Part shown: positions 36,740 through 46,156 of the stretch, piece after piece
Layout of the letters: every line of letters starts with the position of its first letter
How positions within the stretch are numbered: the first letter of the stretch is position 1
NCBI RefSeq assembly: GCF_947387515.1
Contig: NZ_CANDOB010000001.1
Location: 1,116,001 to 1,180,000 of the forward strand
Direction: 5' to 3'
Length of the DNA: 64,000 nucleotides
Origin: Alkalihalobacillus sp. CinArs1
GTDB taxonomy: Bacteria > Bacillota > Bacilli > Bacillales > Guptibacillaceae
Program-made: the position numbers and the translations under genes
The notes under the pieces: generated by a model
What the model saw: only the letters and a program-made list of their open reading frames with translations
Told to the model about the DNA's origin: nothing
Databases searched by the model: none

Positions 36740-37609
36740 TTACTCTCTTTTAAAACCTTCACCAAGCACTTCAGTTGCATTGGAGACGATCACAAATGCA
36801 GAGGGGTCGATGCTCTTTACAAGCTGTTTTAACTTTGTCACTTCATTTTGAGTCACGACAACCATCAAGATCGGACGCTTGTCGTTGGTATAACCACCCT
36901 GACCAGAAATTCTTGTTACACCACGGTCAATGACGGAAAAAATCCCTTCTCGAAGTTCTTCTTCTTTTTCAGAAATAATAAGAGCCATCTTGGAATATCC
37001 GAATCCTAATTGAACAACATCGATTGTTTTTCCAGTGAGGTACATGGCGATCAATGCATAAAGGGCAGCTTCAAGACTAAACACAAATGCTGAAGCCGCA
37101 ACGATTAAGCCATCGATAATAAATACACAAGTACCTAAAGATAGTCCTGAGAACTTATTTACGATTTGTGCAGCAAGGTCAGTTCCTCCCGTCGAGGCCT
37201 TGCCACGGAACACGATCCCAAGACCAAGACCTACTCCAAGTCCTCCAAACAGAGCTCCAAGTAAAGGATCTGTTGTAGCGGGCTCTACATTTTCAGTCAA
37301 CTTTACAACAAAGGGAAGAAACAGAGTACCTGCTAGTGTCTTTGGTCCATACTTTTTCCCGAGAAAGATGAGTCCACTGATAAACAATGGGATATTGAAC
37401 GCCCATTGGACATACGCTGGTTTCCAATCGAACACACCTTTTGTAATCGTACTTATACCACTTACGCCACCGGACGCTATACTATTTGGTAGTAGGAATA
37501 GATTAAAGGCGATTGCCACGATAGCGGATCCTACCAGTACACTTATGTATTCAAGAATTAGTCGTGAAAAAGAATCTCTCGCTGTGAATTTCGTTACTGT
37601 TGCAATCAT
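36740..37609 (-). CDS. yvjA: YitT-family membrane protein YvjA
   Basis: A 289-residue protein with five or six N-terminal membrane segments (about 18-205) carrying the YitT hallmarks LFLLPNSIASGGVSGIS and GKASTGGTDLAAQIVNK, followed by a cytoplasmic DUF2179 domain (about 215-285) with TRISGQGGYTNDKRPILMVVV. Function unknown. It is found next to cccB and prfB as in B. subtilis. An ATG at 37609 with no close competitor is used. Confidence 0.9.
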   Translation of the reverse strand: MIATVTKFTARDSFSRLILEYISVLVGSAIVAIAFNLFLLPNSIASGGVSGISTITKGVFDWKPAYVQWAFNIPLFISGLIFLGKKYGPKTLAGTLFLPFVVKLTENVEPATTDPLLGALFGGLGVGLGLGIVFRGKASTGGTDLAAQIVNKFSGLSLGTCVFIIDGLIVAASAFVFSLEAALYALIAMYLTGKTIDVVQLGFGYSKMALIISEKEEELREGIFSVIDRGVTRISGQGGYTNDKRPILMVVVTQNEVTKLKQLVKSIDPSAFVIVSNATEVLGEGFKRE

Positions 37610-37770
37610 GGTTTATTCCACTCACTTGTTCATTAAATTTCAATCATATTTTGCTATTTTTCAGGCAAAATCCTTCAGTAGTATATCACCGTACTAGTAG
37701 GGTGTAAACCGCACCATAGCAGCGCGTTATCATGCTGAAGTGTCGTCGATTTGTTGTAGGATGCCCACTA

Positions 37771-37803
37771 CAAAAAAAATAATCCCCTGCATGTGCAGAG
37801 GAT
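37771..37803 (-). terminator. Terminator after prfB
   Basis: A 9-bp stem (37795-37803 with 37782-37790, loop ACAT) followed by TATTTTTTTT on the minus strand, 17 bases after the prfB stop. Confidence 0.9.
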
Positions 37804-37820
37804 GTTTTTAAGAGATTGTA

Positions 37821-38925
37821 TTAATCATTTAAACGGGAGCGAAGGTAAGCATCGATGAATGGGTCAAGATCTCCATCCATCACTCCCTGGGTGTTACCCA
37901 TTTCAACATTCGTACGGTGATCTTTCACCATATTATATGGATGGAAAACGTAAGAACGAATTTGACTTCCCCATCCAATTTCTTTTTGTTCGCCGCGGAT
38001 TTCATCTAATTCGGCTTCTTGCTCTTCTAACTTTCGCTGATAGAGCTTTGCTTTCAACATCTTCATCGCTTGATCACGGTTTTTAATTTGAGACCTTTCA
38101 GACTGACAGCTCACGACTACGTTTGTCGGAAGGTGCGTGATACGAACCGCTGAGTCAGTTGTATTAACATGCTGCCCACCAGCACCGCTCGCTCTATACG
38201 TGTCAATTTTTAAATCTTCTGTTCGGATGTCGATTTCGATTTCATCATTGAACTCTGGCATAACTTCGCAAGAAACGAACGACGTATGACGACGGCCACT
38301 CGAGTCGAAAGGCGAAATGCGTACAAGGCGATGAACACCTTTTTCAGCTTTAAGATAACCGTACGCATTATAGCCTTTGAAGTTTAGGGTCACACTCTTT
38401 ACTCCAGCCTCGTCTCCAGGCAAGTAATCAAGGGTTTCAACTTTGAACCCTTTCTTCTCACCATACCTTGTGTACATACGCAGAAGCATCGAAGCCCAGT
38501 CTTGAGACTCAGTACCCCCTGCGCCTGGATGGAGCTCTAAGATCGCGTTATTCTTGTCATGCTCCCCGCTTAGTAATAAGGTGCGTTCGAAATCATTAAG
38601 GGATTTCTTTAAGTCTTTAATCTCAACCTCTAGTTCCTCGAAGAGTTCTTGATCGTTCTCTTCCTTAACTAGTTCGTAGGATACTTCAAGGTTCTCATAG
38701 CTTTCTTCAAGAGCATCAAACTCGTGTACCATTTCTTTCAACGCATTAGACTCATTGATGACTTTTTGCGCTGTATTTTGATCGTCCCAGAAACTAGGAA
38801 CGGTCATTTCTAATTCAAGTTCATTGATACGGGCTCTTTTGTTCTCTAAGTCAAAGAGACCCCCTAAAGTCATTTAATCTTGTTTCTATCGTGTTCAATT
38901 CACTGCGAATTTCATGCATTTCCAT
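37821..38925 (-). CDS. prfB: Peptide chain release factor 2 (programmed +1 frameshift)
   Basis: Terminates translation at UGA and UAA. Reading starts at the ATG at 38925, runs 24 codons and meets an in-frame UGA at 38851-38853. A +1 shift there continues to 37821, giving 367 residues, essentially the B. subtilis length. The shift makes RF2 control its own synthesis. The product has the SPF stop-codon recognition tripeptide (ISPFDSS) and the catalytic GGQ in [13 protein letters not shown] later ATG at 38873 in the second frame also opens the frame but would miss the conserved N-terminus. It is transcribed after secA. Confidence 0.97.
38850..38865 (-). promoter_or_regulatory. prfB: prfB recoding site
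   Basis: The minus strand reads AGGGGGTCTCTTTGAC: an internal Shine-Dalgarno-like AGGGGG, three bases, then the slippery CTT followed by UGA and C. This is the classic RF2 frameshift signal. Confidence 0.97.
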
Positions 38926-38959
38926 AATCGTACACCTCAACTAAATTATTTACATAGAA

Positions 38960-38990
38960 CGGGCAGGTACTCGACAAGAGCACCTGCCCG
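38960..38990 (-). terminator. Hairpin after secA
   Basis: A 13-bp GC-rich stem (38978-38990 with 38960-38972, loop TTGTC), nine bases after the secA stop. The T-tail is poor, so it may only partly stop transcription before prfB. Confidence 0.65.
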
Positions 38991-38998
38991 GCATTACA

Positions 38999-41512
38999 TT
39001 ACTGAAGTTTGCCGTGACATTGTTTATATTTCTTGCCACTTCCACAAGGACAAGGGTCGTTTCTACCGATATCCTGCTTTTTCTTAACAGGCTTTGGTTT
39101 TGATGAACCTTCTTCTTTCGGATTCACCGCTTGGCCTTCTGCTACTTTCTCACGCTTAAGGTTGTTTTCAATTTGTGCCTTCATGATATAAGTAGCAACT
39201 TCTTCTTCGATTTCAGCGATCATGTCTTCAAACATCTCGTATCCTTCAAACTGATACTCACGAAGAGGATCGTTTTGACCATATGCTCTAAGGTGGATTC
39301 CCTGACGCAGCTGATCCATTGCATCGATATGGTCCATCCATTTACGATCGACGCTTCTTAGCAGAATTACTTTTTCGAACTCTCGCATACGCTCTGGTTC
39401 GAACTCTGCTTCTTTCTGATCATAGTTAAGTTTCATTTTCTCAACTAATAGTTCTACGATTTCTTCTTTATCTAAGCCTTTAATGTCTTTAACAGTTACC
39501 TGACCTTCCTCAAGGAAAATACCACGAGCATGGTCGAGTATCGCTTGGTGATCCCACTCTTCCTGAATATCCTCGTCACCAGTATGAGCGTCCACAATTC
39601 GGTTGATGACTGAGTCCAGCATTTTTTCTACGATATTTCGCAAGTTTTCAGATTCCAACACTTCGTCACGCTGAGCATAAATAATTTCACGCTGCTGTCT
39701 CATAACATCATCGTATTGAAGTAGCTGTTTACGTGCGTCGTAGTTATTACCTTCAACTCGTTTTTGAGCAGACTCAACGGCTCTAGATACAAGCTTAGAT
39801 TCAATCGGCTGATCTTCTTCCATTCCAAGTCTGTTCATCATGTTCATCATATTATCAGAACCAAATCGACGCATCAGTTCGTCTTCCATAGAAATATAAA
39901 ACCTTGACTCACCAGGATCACCTTGACGACCAGAACGTCCTCGTAGCTGGTTATCGATACGTCTACTTTCATGACGTTCTGTTCCTAGTATGAAGAGACC
40001 GCCTGCTTCTCTTACACCTTCACCGAGCTTGATGTCAGTACCACGGCCCGCCATGTTCGTTGCGATGGTTACCGCCCCTGGCTGACCAGCTGATTCAATG
40101 ATTTCTGCTTCACGAGCATGGTTTTTCGCATTAAGGATATTGTGAGGGATGCCTCGTTTCTTGAGAACTTGAGAAATCAATTCAGATGTTTCAACAGCAA
40201 CTGTACCGACTAAGACCGGCTGTCCCTTTTTATGTCGTTCTTCAATTTCTTTTGAAAGCGCCTGGAACTTTCCGTTCATTGATTTATACACAAGGTCAGG
40301 GTAATCAACACGAGCGATCGGCTTATTCGTCGGAATTGCGATAACGTTCATGTTATAGATATTACGAAACTCTTCTTCTTCCGTCTTCGCTGTACCGGTC
40401 ATACCAGAAAGCTTCTCATACATTCTGAAGTAGTTCTGGAATGTAATGGTTGCTAGCGTCATACTCTCACGCTGAATAACCAAGCCTTCTTTTGCTTCTA
40501 TTGCTTGGTGCAGACCGTCACTATACCGACGTCCAGCCATCAAGCGCCCTGTGAAGGAGTCAACGATGACGACTTCCTCATCCTGAACAACGTAATCGGT
40601 ATCTCGCTGCATGATAAAGTTAGCTTTCATCGCCTGATTAATATGATGATTAAGCTGCACATGCTTATAATCAAACAAGTTTTCAATCGAGAAGAATTTT
40701 TCAGCTTTTGACATTCCATCTTCAGTTAACTGAACGTTCTTCGTCTTGATGTCGATCGTATAATCGGTTTCTTCATTTAATACACGCACGAACTGATTTG
40801 CTTTAATATAGAGCGTCGCAGATTTCTCAGCGTTACCAGAAATGATTAGTGGAGTTCGAGCCTCATCGATCAAGACAGAGTCAACTTCATCGATGATTGC
40901 ATAATGCAGTGGCTTTTGGACTTTTTCTTCCTTATATAGCACCATGTTATCTCTTAAATAATCAAAGCCAAACTCATTGTTTGTTCCATAAGTGATGTCA
41001 GCTGCATACGCTTCAGCTTTTTCATCTTTAGATAAACCACTGATATTAAGACCCACCGTTAATCCAAGGAATTGATAGAGCTCGCCCATTTCCTCTGCGT
41101 CACGCCTTGCCAAGTATTCGTTAACTGTGATGACGTGAACACCTTTACCTGTTATTGCATTTAAATAAACTGGCATAGTCGCACTTAGCGTTTTACCTTC
41201 ACCAGTTTTCATCTCTGAGATATTACCTTCATGCAAAGAAGCGGCACCCATAATCTGTACAGGGAACGGTCTCATTCCAAGTACACGTTCAGAAGCTTCA
41301 CGTACTGTGGCAAAAGCTTCAGGCAGTAACTTATCGAGCTTTTCACCTTTCTCAATTCGTTCTTTATACTCAGTTGTCTTACTTTGTAATTCTTCATCGG
41401 ATAAGCTTTTCATCGCTTCCGAGTAGGATTCAACTTGATCAGCAATCTTTTGTAAACGTCCAACTTGACGCTCGTTGCCGTTTGGAATAATTTTACGTAA
41501 TAAACCTTTCAT
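38999..41512 (-). CDS. secA: Preprotein translocase motor SecA
   Basis: ATPase driving export through SecYEG. The 837-residue protein has Walker [10 protein letters not shown] near residue 100, DEVD box [35 protein letters not shown], and a second helicase domain with [15 protein letters not shown] and [15 protein letters not shown]. The C-terminal zinc-binding tail [16 protein letters not shown] (three Cys and one His) is complete and contacts SecB-like partners or the ribosome. It precedes prfB. Confidence 0.98.
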   Translation of the reverse strand: MKGLLRKIIPNGNERQVGRLQKIADQVESYSEAMKSLSDEELQSKTTEYKERIEKGEKLDKLLPEAFATVREASERVLGMRPFPVQIMGAASLHEGNISEMKTGEGKTLSATMPVYLNAITGKGVHVITVNEYLARRDAEEMGELYQFLGLTVGLNISGLSKDEKAEAYAADITYGTNNEFGFDYLRDNMVLYKEEKVQKPLHYAIIDEVDSVLIDEARTPLIISGNAEKSATLYIKANQFVRVLNEETDYTIDIKTKNVQLTEDGMSKAEKFFSIENLFDYKHVQLNHHINQAMKANFIMQRDTDYVVQDEEVVIVDSFTGRLMAGRRYSDGLHQAIEAKEGLVIQRESMTLATITFQNYFRMYEKLSGMTGTAKTEEEEFRNIYNMNVIAIPTNKPIARVDYPDLVYKSMNGKFQALSKEIEERHKKGQPVLVGTVAVETSELISQVLKKRGIPHNILNAKNHAREAEIIESAGQPGAVTIATNMAGRGTDIKLGEGVREAGGLFILGTERHESRRIDNQLRGRSGRQGDPGESRFYISMEDELMRRFGSDNMMNMMNRLGMEEDQPIESKLVSRAVESAQKRVEGNNYDARKQLLQYDDVMRQQREIIYAQRDEVLESENLRNIVEKMLDSVINRIVDAHTGDEDIQEEWDHQAILDHARGIFLEEGQVTVKDIKGLDKEEIVELLVEKMKLNYDQKEAEFEPERMREFEKVILLRSVDRKWMDHIDAMDQLRQGIHLRAYGQNDPLREYQFEGYEMFEDMIAEIEEEVATYIMKAQIENNLKREKVAEGQAVNPKEEGSSKPKPVKKKQDIGRNDPCPCGSGKKYKQCHGKLQ

Positions 41513-41634
41513 AGAAACGCTCCTCTTTTATTGTCAGTAGAGTGCTATCGATTCAGTTAATTCTTTTAGTTCTATGTATACATTTTAACAATTCCTTGAC
41601 GGGGGCACAAGAAAGTTCAAGCCCCTCCCATCAT

Positions 41635-41666
41635 AAAGGGACAGAGGGTTTTCCCTCTGTCCCTTT
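41635..41666 (-). terminator. Terminator after hpf
   Basis: A perfect 14-bp stem (41653-41666 with 41635-41648, loop AAAA), 12 bases after the hpf stop. The T-tail is short. Confidence 0.75.
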
Positions 41667-41677
41667 GATTATTTATA

Positions 41678-42241
41678 TTAGTCTTGTTCGATCAAACCAT
41701 ATTTTCCGTCTTTTCTGCGATAGACAACGCTTGTATTTCCAGTGATCGCACTTGAGAATACGAAAAAGCTGTGTCCCAGCATATCCATTTGAAGGATTGC
41801 TTCTTCAACGTCCATCGGTTTGAATGTGAATCGTTTTGTTTTAACGACTTGAAGTTCATCTTCTTCGGGTTCTGCTTCAGCAACGCTTGTCATCGTAGGG
41901 TTAAGTTCATCGCGGAACATATATTTTACGCTTCCTTCCTGACGGAATTTGCGATTAACTTTTGTTTTATGCTTCCGGATTTGTCTTTCGAGTTTTTCGA
42001 CTACTAGATCAATAGCTGCATACATATCCTGATGTTCTTCTTCTGCTCTTAGTAATAGATTAGGCATCGGAATAGTTACTTCAATCATCTGTTGATCGTT
42101 GTAAACTTTCATATTTACATGAACATCAGAGTTAGGTGGAGTATCGAAATACCTTTCAAGTTTACTTACCTTCTTCTCAGTATAATCTCTCATTGCAGGT
42201 GTAACCTTAATGTTTTCACCACGGATGTTGAAATTCATCAT
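41678..42241 (-). CDS. hpf: Ribosome hibernation promoting factor, long form
   Basis: Pairs 70S ribosomes into inactive 100S dimers in stationary phase and stress. The protein (187 residues) has the N-terminal S30AE domain (FNIRGENIKVTPAMRDY to about residue 100, ERQIRKHKTKVNRKF) and the C-terminal dimerisation domain (KRFTFKPMDVEEAILQMDMLGHSFFVF), so it is the long form. The ATG at 42241 has GGAGG eight bases upstream; the next codon is also ATG and could be the start. A sigma-B-type promoter is seen 40 bases upstream, matching B. subtilis yvyD regulation. Confidence 0.95.
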   Translation of the reverse strand: MMNFNIRGENIKVTPAMRDYTEKKVSKLERYFDTPPNSDVHVNMKVYNDQQMIEVTIPMPNLLLRAEEEHQDMYAAIDLVVEKLERQIRKHKTKVNRKFRQEGSVKYMFRDELNPTMTSVAEAEPEEDELQVVKTKRFTFKPMDVEEAILQMDMLGHSFFVFSSAITGNTSVVYRRKDGKYGLIEQD

Positions 42242-42280
42242 GTGGCACTCCTCCTTCCATCTATGAGTATAGTATTCGTT

Positions 42281-42307
42281 ATACCCGTTCACTTTCCCTT
42301 CATAAAC
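42281..42307 (-). promoter_or_regulatory. Sigma-B-type promoter of hpf
   Basis: On the minus strand GTTTAT (42302-42307), 15 bases, then GGGTAT (42281-42286), 40 bases before the hpf start. This fits the general-stress consensus GTTTAA-N12-15-GGGTAT. The hpf gene of B. subtilis (yvyD) is a known sigma-B target. Confidence 0.75.
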
Positions 42308-42357
42308 TTTCAAAAAAATAAGGTTTTTTTACGATATATTAACAAGATGTTGTTTTT

Positions 42358-42364
42358 TTCGACA
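42358..42364 (-). promoter_or_regulatory. Spo0A-box-like word upstream of hpf
   Basis: AAAATGTCGAAAAAAAC on the minus strand has the exact TGTCGAA core in an A/T-rich setting, about 50 bases upstream of the sigma-B-type -35 element. Confidence 0.4.
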
Positions 42365-42404
42365 TTTTTTTACATATCCTTCTTATATTTTCTTGCTCTT
42401 CCAC

Positions 42405-42436
42405 AAAAATAAAAAGCCCTTAGAAAATAAGGGCTT
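42405..42436 (-). terminator. Terminator after the cold-shock gene
   Basis: A 9-bp stem (42428-42436 with 42414-42422) followed by TTTATTTT on the minus strand, 14 bases after the stop codon. Confidence 0.9.
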
Positions 42437-42450
42437 CATTCATTAGCTGA

Positions 42451-42651
42451 TTAAGATACTTTTTCTACATTAGCAGCCTGAGGACCGCGAGCACCTTCAA
42501 CGATTTCGAACTCAACAGTCTGGCCTTCTTCTAGAGACTTAAACCCTTCACCACTGATCGCTGAAAAGTGAACGAAAACGTCGTCTCCATCTTCTCTCTC
42601 AATAAAACCGAATCCTTTTTCATTGTTAAACCATTTTACTTTTCCTTGCAT
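42451..42651 (-). CDS. Cold-shock protein (CspB family)
   Basis: A 66-residue single-domain OB-fold RNA chaperone. RNP1 KGFGFIE and RNP2 VFVHF are intact, and the C-terminus [11 protein letters not shown] is typical of Bacillus CspB/C/D. The ATG at 42651 gives the canonical length starting MQGKVKWFN; an in-frame ATG four codons earlier sits only one base after the AAGGG and is less likely. It stands where flagellar genes are found in B. subtilis, between hpf and comFC. A 0A-like word lies 130 bases upstream. Confidence 0.94.
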   Translation of the reverse strand: MQGKVKWFNNEKGFGFIEREDGDDVFVHFSAISGEGFKSLEEGQTVEFEIVEGARGPQAANVEKVS

Positions 42652-42780
42652 GCTGTTCAACATTCCCTTCAGAAATCTTCATGGCATTAGCCATACCTTC
42701 ACTATACGCCCGCTCTCCCCACCTGTCAAAGGGATGTTTTTGTTGATATGGCACGAATGGAGGCGCTTTCTCCAAAACTT

Positions 42781-42787
42781 TTCGACA
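42781..42787 (-). promoter_or_regulatory. Spo0A-box-like word upstream of the cold-shock gene
   Basis: ACTTGTCGAAAAGTT on the minus strand contains TTGTCGAA, about 130 bases before the cold-shock gene and seven bases past the comFC stop. Confidence 0.35.
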
Positions 42788-42793
42788 AGTGGT

Positions 42794-43513
42794 TTAACTC
42801 CTACAAAGAGTTAAAGAGTATACGGCTTTTGCCCCGCTTTTACCTAACGCATCAGCTGCTTGATAAGCAGTTGTACCAGTTGTATAAAGGTCGTCTAAAA
42901 TAAGAAGGGTTTTGCCTTTTATCAGATCATCGTTAGATACACGAAACATTTTTACTGAGCGATTTATCCGTTCTTGCCTTGTTTTCTTACTTTGTTTTTC
43001 TTCGTGGTGAATTCGTACAAGACAGTTACTTAGTCTGTTTGGCACTTTTTCTAACCATAGATCACACTGATTGAATCCTCTGTCATAAAGCCTCTCGATA
43101 CTCAGAGGAATTGGAATAACGAAATCGATACATTTATACGATTTCGTTATCGTTTTTGAAAACATGCTATTAAACGCTCTGCCAACCTCCGCGTCCCCTC
43201 GATACTTATATAGTGTAAGAACGTGCTTCATAAAATCGTTGTATTCAAACAAGGAGCGATTATGAACCAAACCATTCAGAAAGCTTTTTTCAACCCACCT
43301 TTGGCAATCCAAACAAGTTTTCTCGAGAATATATTCTCGTTTCACCTTCGAAAGTGGCCGTCCGCACTTTAGACAAATTTCCCCGGAAATAGGAGCAAGT
43401 TTCGACTTACACTCATTACAAACATTCCACTCTTCTTCAAAAAAGGAGAACATCTCCCATGAAACACTGTTCATCACTTCTTCACACCATACACACCTTT
43501 TCCCTTGAGCCAT
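42794..43513 (-). CDS. comFC: ComF-family phosphoribosyltransferase-like competence protein
   Basis: A 239-residue ComFC homologue. The N-terminal zinc-ribbon cysteines (CVWC near residue 7, CNEC, CLKCGRPL, CLDC) lead into a PRTase-like fold with FVIPIPLSIERLYDRGFNQ and the PRPP-binding loop LLILDDLYTTGTTA near residue 207. It takes part in uptake of transforming DNA alongside the ComFA ATPase. It overlaps the comFA stop by 40 bases. No comFB lies between them. Confidence 0.92.
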   Translation of the reverse strand: MAQGKRCVWCEEVMNSVSWEMFSFFEEEWNVCNECKSKLAPISGEICLKCGRPLSKVKREYILEKTCLDCQRWVEKSFLNGLVHNRSLFEYNDFMKHVLTLYKYRGDAEVGRAFNSMFSKTITKSYKCIDFVIPIPLSIERLYDRGFNQCDLWLEKVPNRLSNCLVRIHHEEKQSKKTRQERINRSVKMFRVSNDDLIKGKTLLILDDLYTTGTTAYQAADALGKSGAKAVYSLTLCRS

Positions 43514-44994
43514 CCTCTATTGTCAGCCTCCACATTCATACTTTTTATATGTCGAAAAGCTAGGAGCATGTCATTTGTTTTTCCATAATGAAATAGCGCA
43601 ACTTCTCCCTCAGGATATTTTTCACTTCTTCCTGCTCTTCCTGCAATCTGTACGAGTGAACTCTCCGTAAAGATATCTGCTTCTGCACCTAGAACACCTA
43701 TCGATACATTTTCAATCGTTACACCTCTTTCTAATATTGTTGTTGTAAGAAGCAGCCGGTAATTACGATTTCGAAACCGCATAACTTTTTCCACACGATC
43801 AGCATCTTCCGAATGAACAGTTTCACAATCGACCTGAACCTCTTCAAATAAGGAGTGAATACGTTCAGCTAATTTAATAGAAGGAACAAATAACATTACT
43901 GGTTTCTTCTCATGAAATTGCTGTTCGATCCACTTTAATAAGACAGATGGAAGTTTTCCCTTCCGTATATGTTTCCTCCAATTTCCAACCCAAGTAAACT
44001 TCGGCGCAGGTAATGGGTATCCATGGTAACGCACAGGGATTCGCACGTAAGGTAATGCGTTGTCTTTCACTTGTTTAAGGATTTTTCTCGAAGGGGTCGC
44101 TGTAAGATAAACTAACGCACCATTATTTTTCCTAGCCTTATCAACGGCATATTGTAAAGAAGGATCGTATTCATATGGGAAAGCGTCAACTTCATCGATG
44201 ATCATGACATCGAAACAGTCTTTGTAACGAATTAATTGATGAGTGGTGGAAATGATGAACGGGGACAACGGATCATCACTACCTCCATACAATCCAGAAA
44301 TGGCTATGGTTGGGAAAGCCTTTCGAAGTCGAGGAAGAAGTTCAAGTACTACATCCGTTCGTGGTGTAGCGATACAGATCGTTTTGTTTTCATAAATAGC
44401 TTGTTCGAGGCCTTTGAATAATACTTCTGTTTTACCGCTACCACACACAGCCCAAACCAATAGTCTTTCGTTCTTTTGTATCGCAAGCTTTACTTGGTCA
44501 GAGGCTTTATTTTGCCCATGTGATAACTCGCCATTCCAGTTTAATAGAGTCGGAGGGTAAGTGAGGGATGAGGCAGGAGAGAAATATAATGGAGAGCAGG
44601 AGCTTACTCTTCCCATTTTGATACACTTTCTACAATATCTACAGTTACTACATTTACACCTTGCACAAGGATAAAATCCGAAAGCTTCACTATTTCCACA
44701 CCTTAAGCATGTATGTTTACTCGATATTAACTGTATTCCTGCCTCTATTTGAAGATAGCCATTCATGTAATGATCATGGAGTTGTTCTAAAGGAAAAGGG
44801 ATTTCATCTATCAGAAGATGACGCCCATTAAGGAAGGTTAATAGCTCATGGGAGGGGATGTAACTGTGATCAATCGGTTGTGGTTCGAAAACGGCAAAGT
44901 GGCTGATAGGGTAGTAAGTGCCATTCTCTATAATCGATATCCCTTCAGGAACTAGGAATGATTTATTTTGAAAAATAGAAGAAGCAAATCTCAT
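43474..44994 (-). CDS. comFA: Competence DNA-translocation helicase ComFA
   Basis: A 506-residue DEAD-like ATPase that drives single-stranded DNA inward during transformation. N-terminal zinc finger with paired cysteines (CLRCGNSEAFGFYPCARCKCSNCRYC, about residues 97-122), Walker A CGSGKTEV near residue 187, DEVD in MIIDEVDAFPYEYD, LTATPS, and a C-terminal helicase lobe with QIAGRAGRS. The ribosome site is weak (AAGAAG). It follows degV by 25 bases and may be co-transcribed with it. Confidence 0.93.
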   Translation of the reverse strand: MRFASSIFQNKSFLVPEGISIIENGTYYPISHFAVFEPQPIDHSYIPSHELLTFLNGRHLLIDEIPFPLEQLHDHYMNGYLQIEAGIQLISSKHTCLRCGNSEAFGFYPCARCKCSNCRYCRKCIKMGRVSSCSPLYFSPASSLTYPPTLLNWNGELSHGQNKASDQVKLAIQKNERLLVWAVCGSGKTEVLFKGLEQAIYENKTICIATPRTDVVLELLPRLRKAFPTIAISGLYGGSDDPLSPFIISTTHQLIRYKDCFDVMIIDEVDAFPYEYDPSLQYAVDKARKNNGALVYLTATPSRKILKQVKDNALPYVRIPVRYHGYPLPAPKFTWVGNWRKHIRKGKLPSVLLKWIEQQFHEKKPVMLFVPSIKLAERIHSLFEEVQVDCETVHSEDADRVEKVMRFRNRNYRLLLTTTILERGVTIENVSIGVLGAEADIFTESSLVQIAGRAGRSEKYPEGEVALFHYGKTNDMLLAFRHIKSMNVEADNRGWLKGKGVYGVKK

Positions 44995-45019
44995 CGATTT
45001 ACTTCTTCTTTAGGCTGCA

Positions 45020-45865
45020 TCATGGACGATACCAGCCAATCCCTAGAGATCCTTCTCCAAGGTGTGTAGCGATAACAGGACCGAAGTAACTTAGAACAAC
45101 CTCAATATTCGAGTGGTCCCCTTCAAGCTTGTCCTTCAGTTTCAAAGCTTCATCCTTATTATTCGAATAAATGATCGTCACTTTGATGTGATCTCCTTGC
45201 TTCGCATCTTCATCGAATAACGAAAGAATCTTATTTACTGCTTTCTTCCTCGTTCTAATCTTCTCATATGGAACAATTTTCTTATTCTCAAATGTCAGAA
45301 CAGGTTTCACTTGCAGCAAGTTACCTACAAACAATTGAGCCGTATTTAGGCGACCTCCTCTATGCAGATGACTCAAATCATCCACAACGAAGTAGGCAGG
45401 CATGCCTTTTTCCTTCATTTCATTAAGTCTTTCTAGAATGACTGTTCCATTTTGACCTTCTTGAGCCATTCGTGCTGCTTCTAGCACATAGAAACCTTGC
45501 ATCATACAGCTGATTTCCGAATCAAAAACGTGAACGTCCGTATCGACCATTGAGCCTGCTGAATGAGCAGATTGATATGTTCCGCTAATACCACTTGAAA
45601 GAGTGATCGTTATGATCTCCTTATGATTCGCTGAAAGTTTCTCGTATGCTTCTACAAAACTTCCTATCGAAGGTTGTGAGGTTTTCGGCAAATCATCATC
45701 ATTTCGAATTTGGTCAAAAAATTCCTCTGCTTTTAGTTCTTTCTCTTCAAGATAGGATTCATTCCCAAATATTACGCTGAGAGGAACCATCGTAATATCA
45801 TATTCATCCAGAAGCTCTCCTGGTATATATGCAGTGCTATCGGTAACAACAGCCACAGTTTTCAT
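45020..45865 (-). CDS. degV: DegV-family fatty-acid-binding protein
   Basis: A 281-residue DegV protein, binding a fatty acid in a cleft between two domains; related FakB proteins present fatty acids to the kinase FakA. The N-terminal VVTDSTAYIPGELLDEYDITMVPLSV and SGISGTYQSA segments and the basic GRLNTAQLFVGNLLQVKPVL stretch are typical. The ATG at 45865 has GAGAGG upstream; six codons further up lies another ATG without better support. It sits before comFA, as in B. subtilis. Confidence 0.93.
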   Translation of the reverse strand: MKTVAVVTDSTAYIPGELLDEYDITMVPLSVIFGNESYLEEKELKAEEFFDQIRNDDDLPKTSQPSIGSFVEAYEKLSANHKEIITITLSSGISGTYQSAHSAGSMVDTDVHVFDSEISCMMQGFYVLEAARMAQEGQNGTVILERLNEMKEKGMPAYFVVDDLSHLHRGGRLNTAQLFVGNLLQVKPVLTFENKKIVPYEKIRTRKKAVNKILSLFDEDAKQGDHIKVTIIYSNNKDEALKLKDKLEGDHSNIEVVLSYFGPVIATHLGEGSLGIGWYRP

Positions 45866-46004
45866 ATTAACGCCTCTCTTCAATGATACTTTTGTTAGAT
45901 TGCAGCTAAGCTAATCATAGAATAATTTTCGCCATGTGCCAACAGATCTATAGAATGTTTTCATAATATTTGTCAACCACAATTGTCATATTTTTTAATC
46001 GTAA

Positions 46005-46011
46005 TGTCGAA
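46005..46011 (+). promoter_or_regulatory. Spo0A-box-like word upstream of the NlpC/P60 gene
   Basis: GTAATGTCGAAAAATG contains the exact TGTCGAA core, 146 bases before the hydrolase start. The 291-base gap around it is AT-rich; no convincing promoter could be fixed. Confidence 0.35.
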
Positions 46012-46156
46012 AAATGAAACATTTAGTAAAATAGCCCACTATTATGTTACATGATTGTAATCTCATGTTCATCGCTCTGTTATCTATATCCTGTAAACTA
46101 GCAATCGTAAAGAAAAAATAAAATGTTTAATATATTACTTCAGGGGGAATTATATA

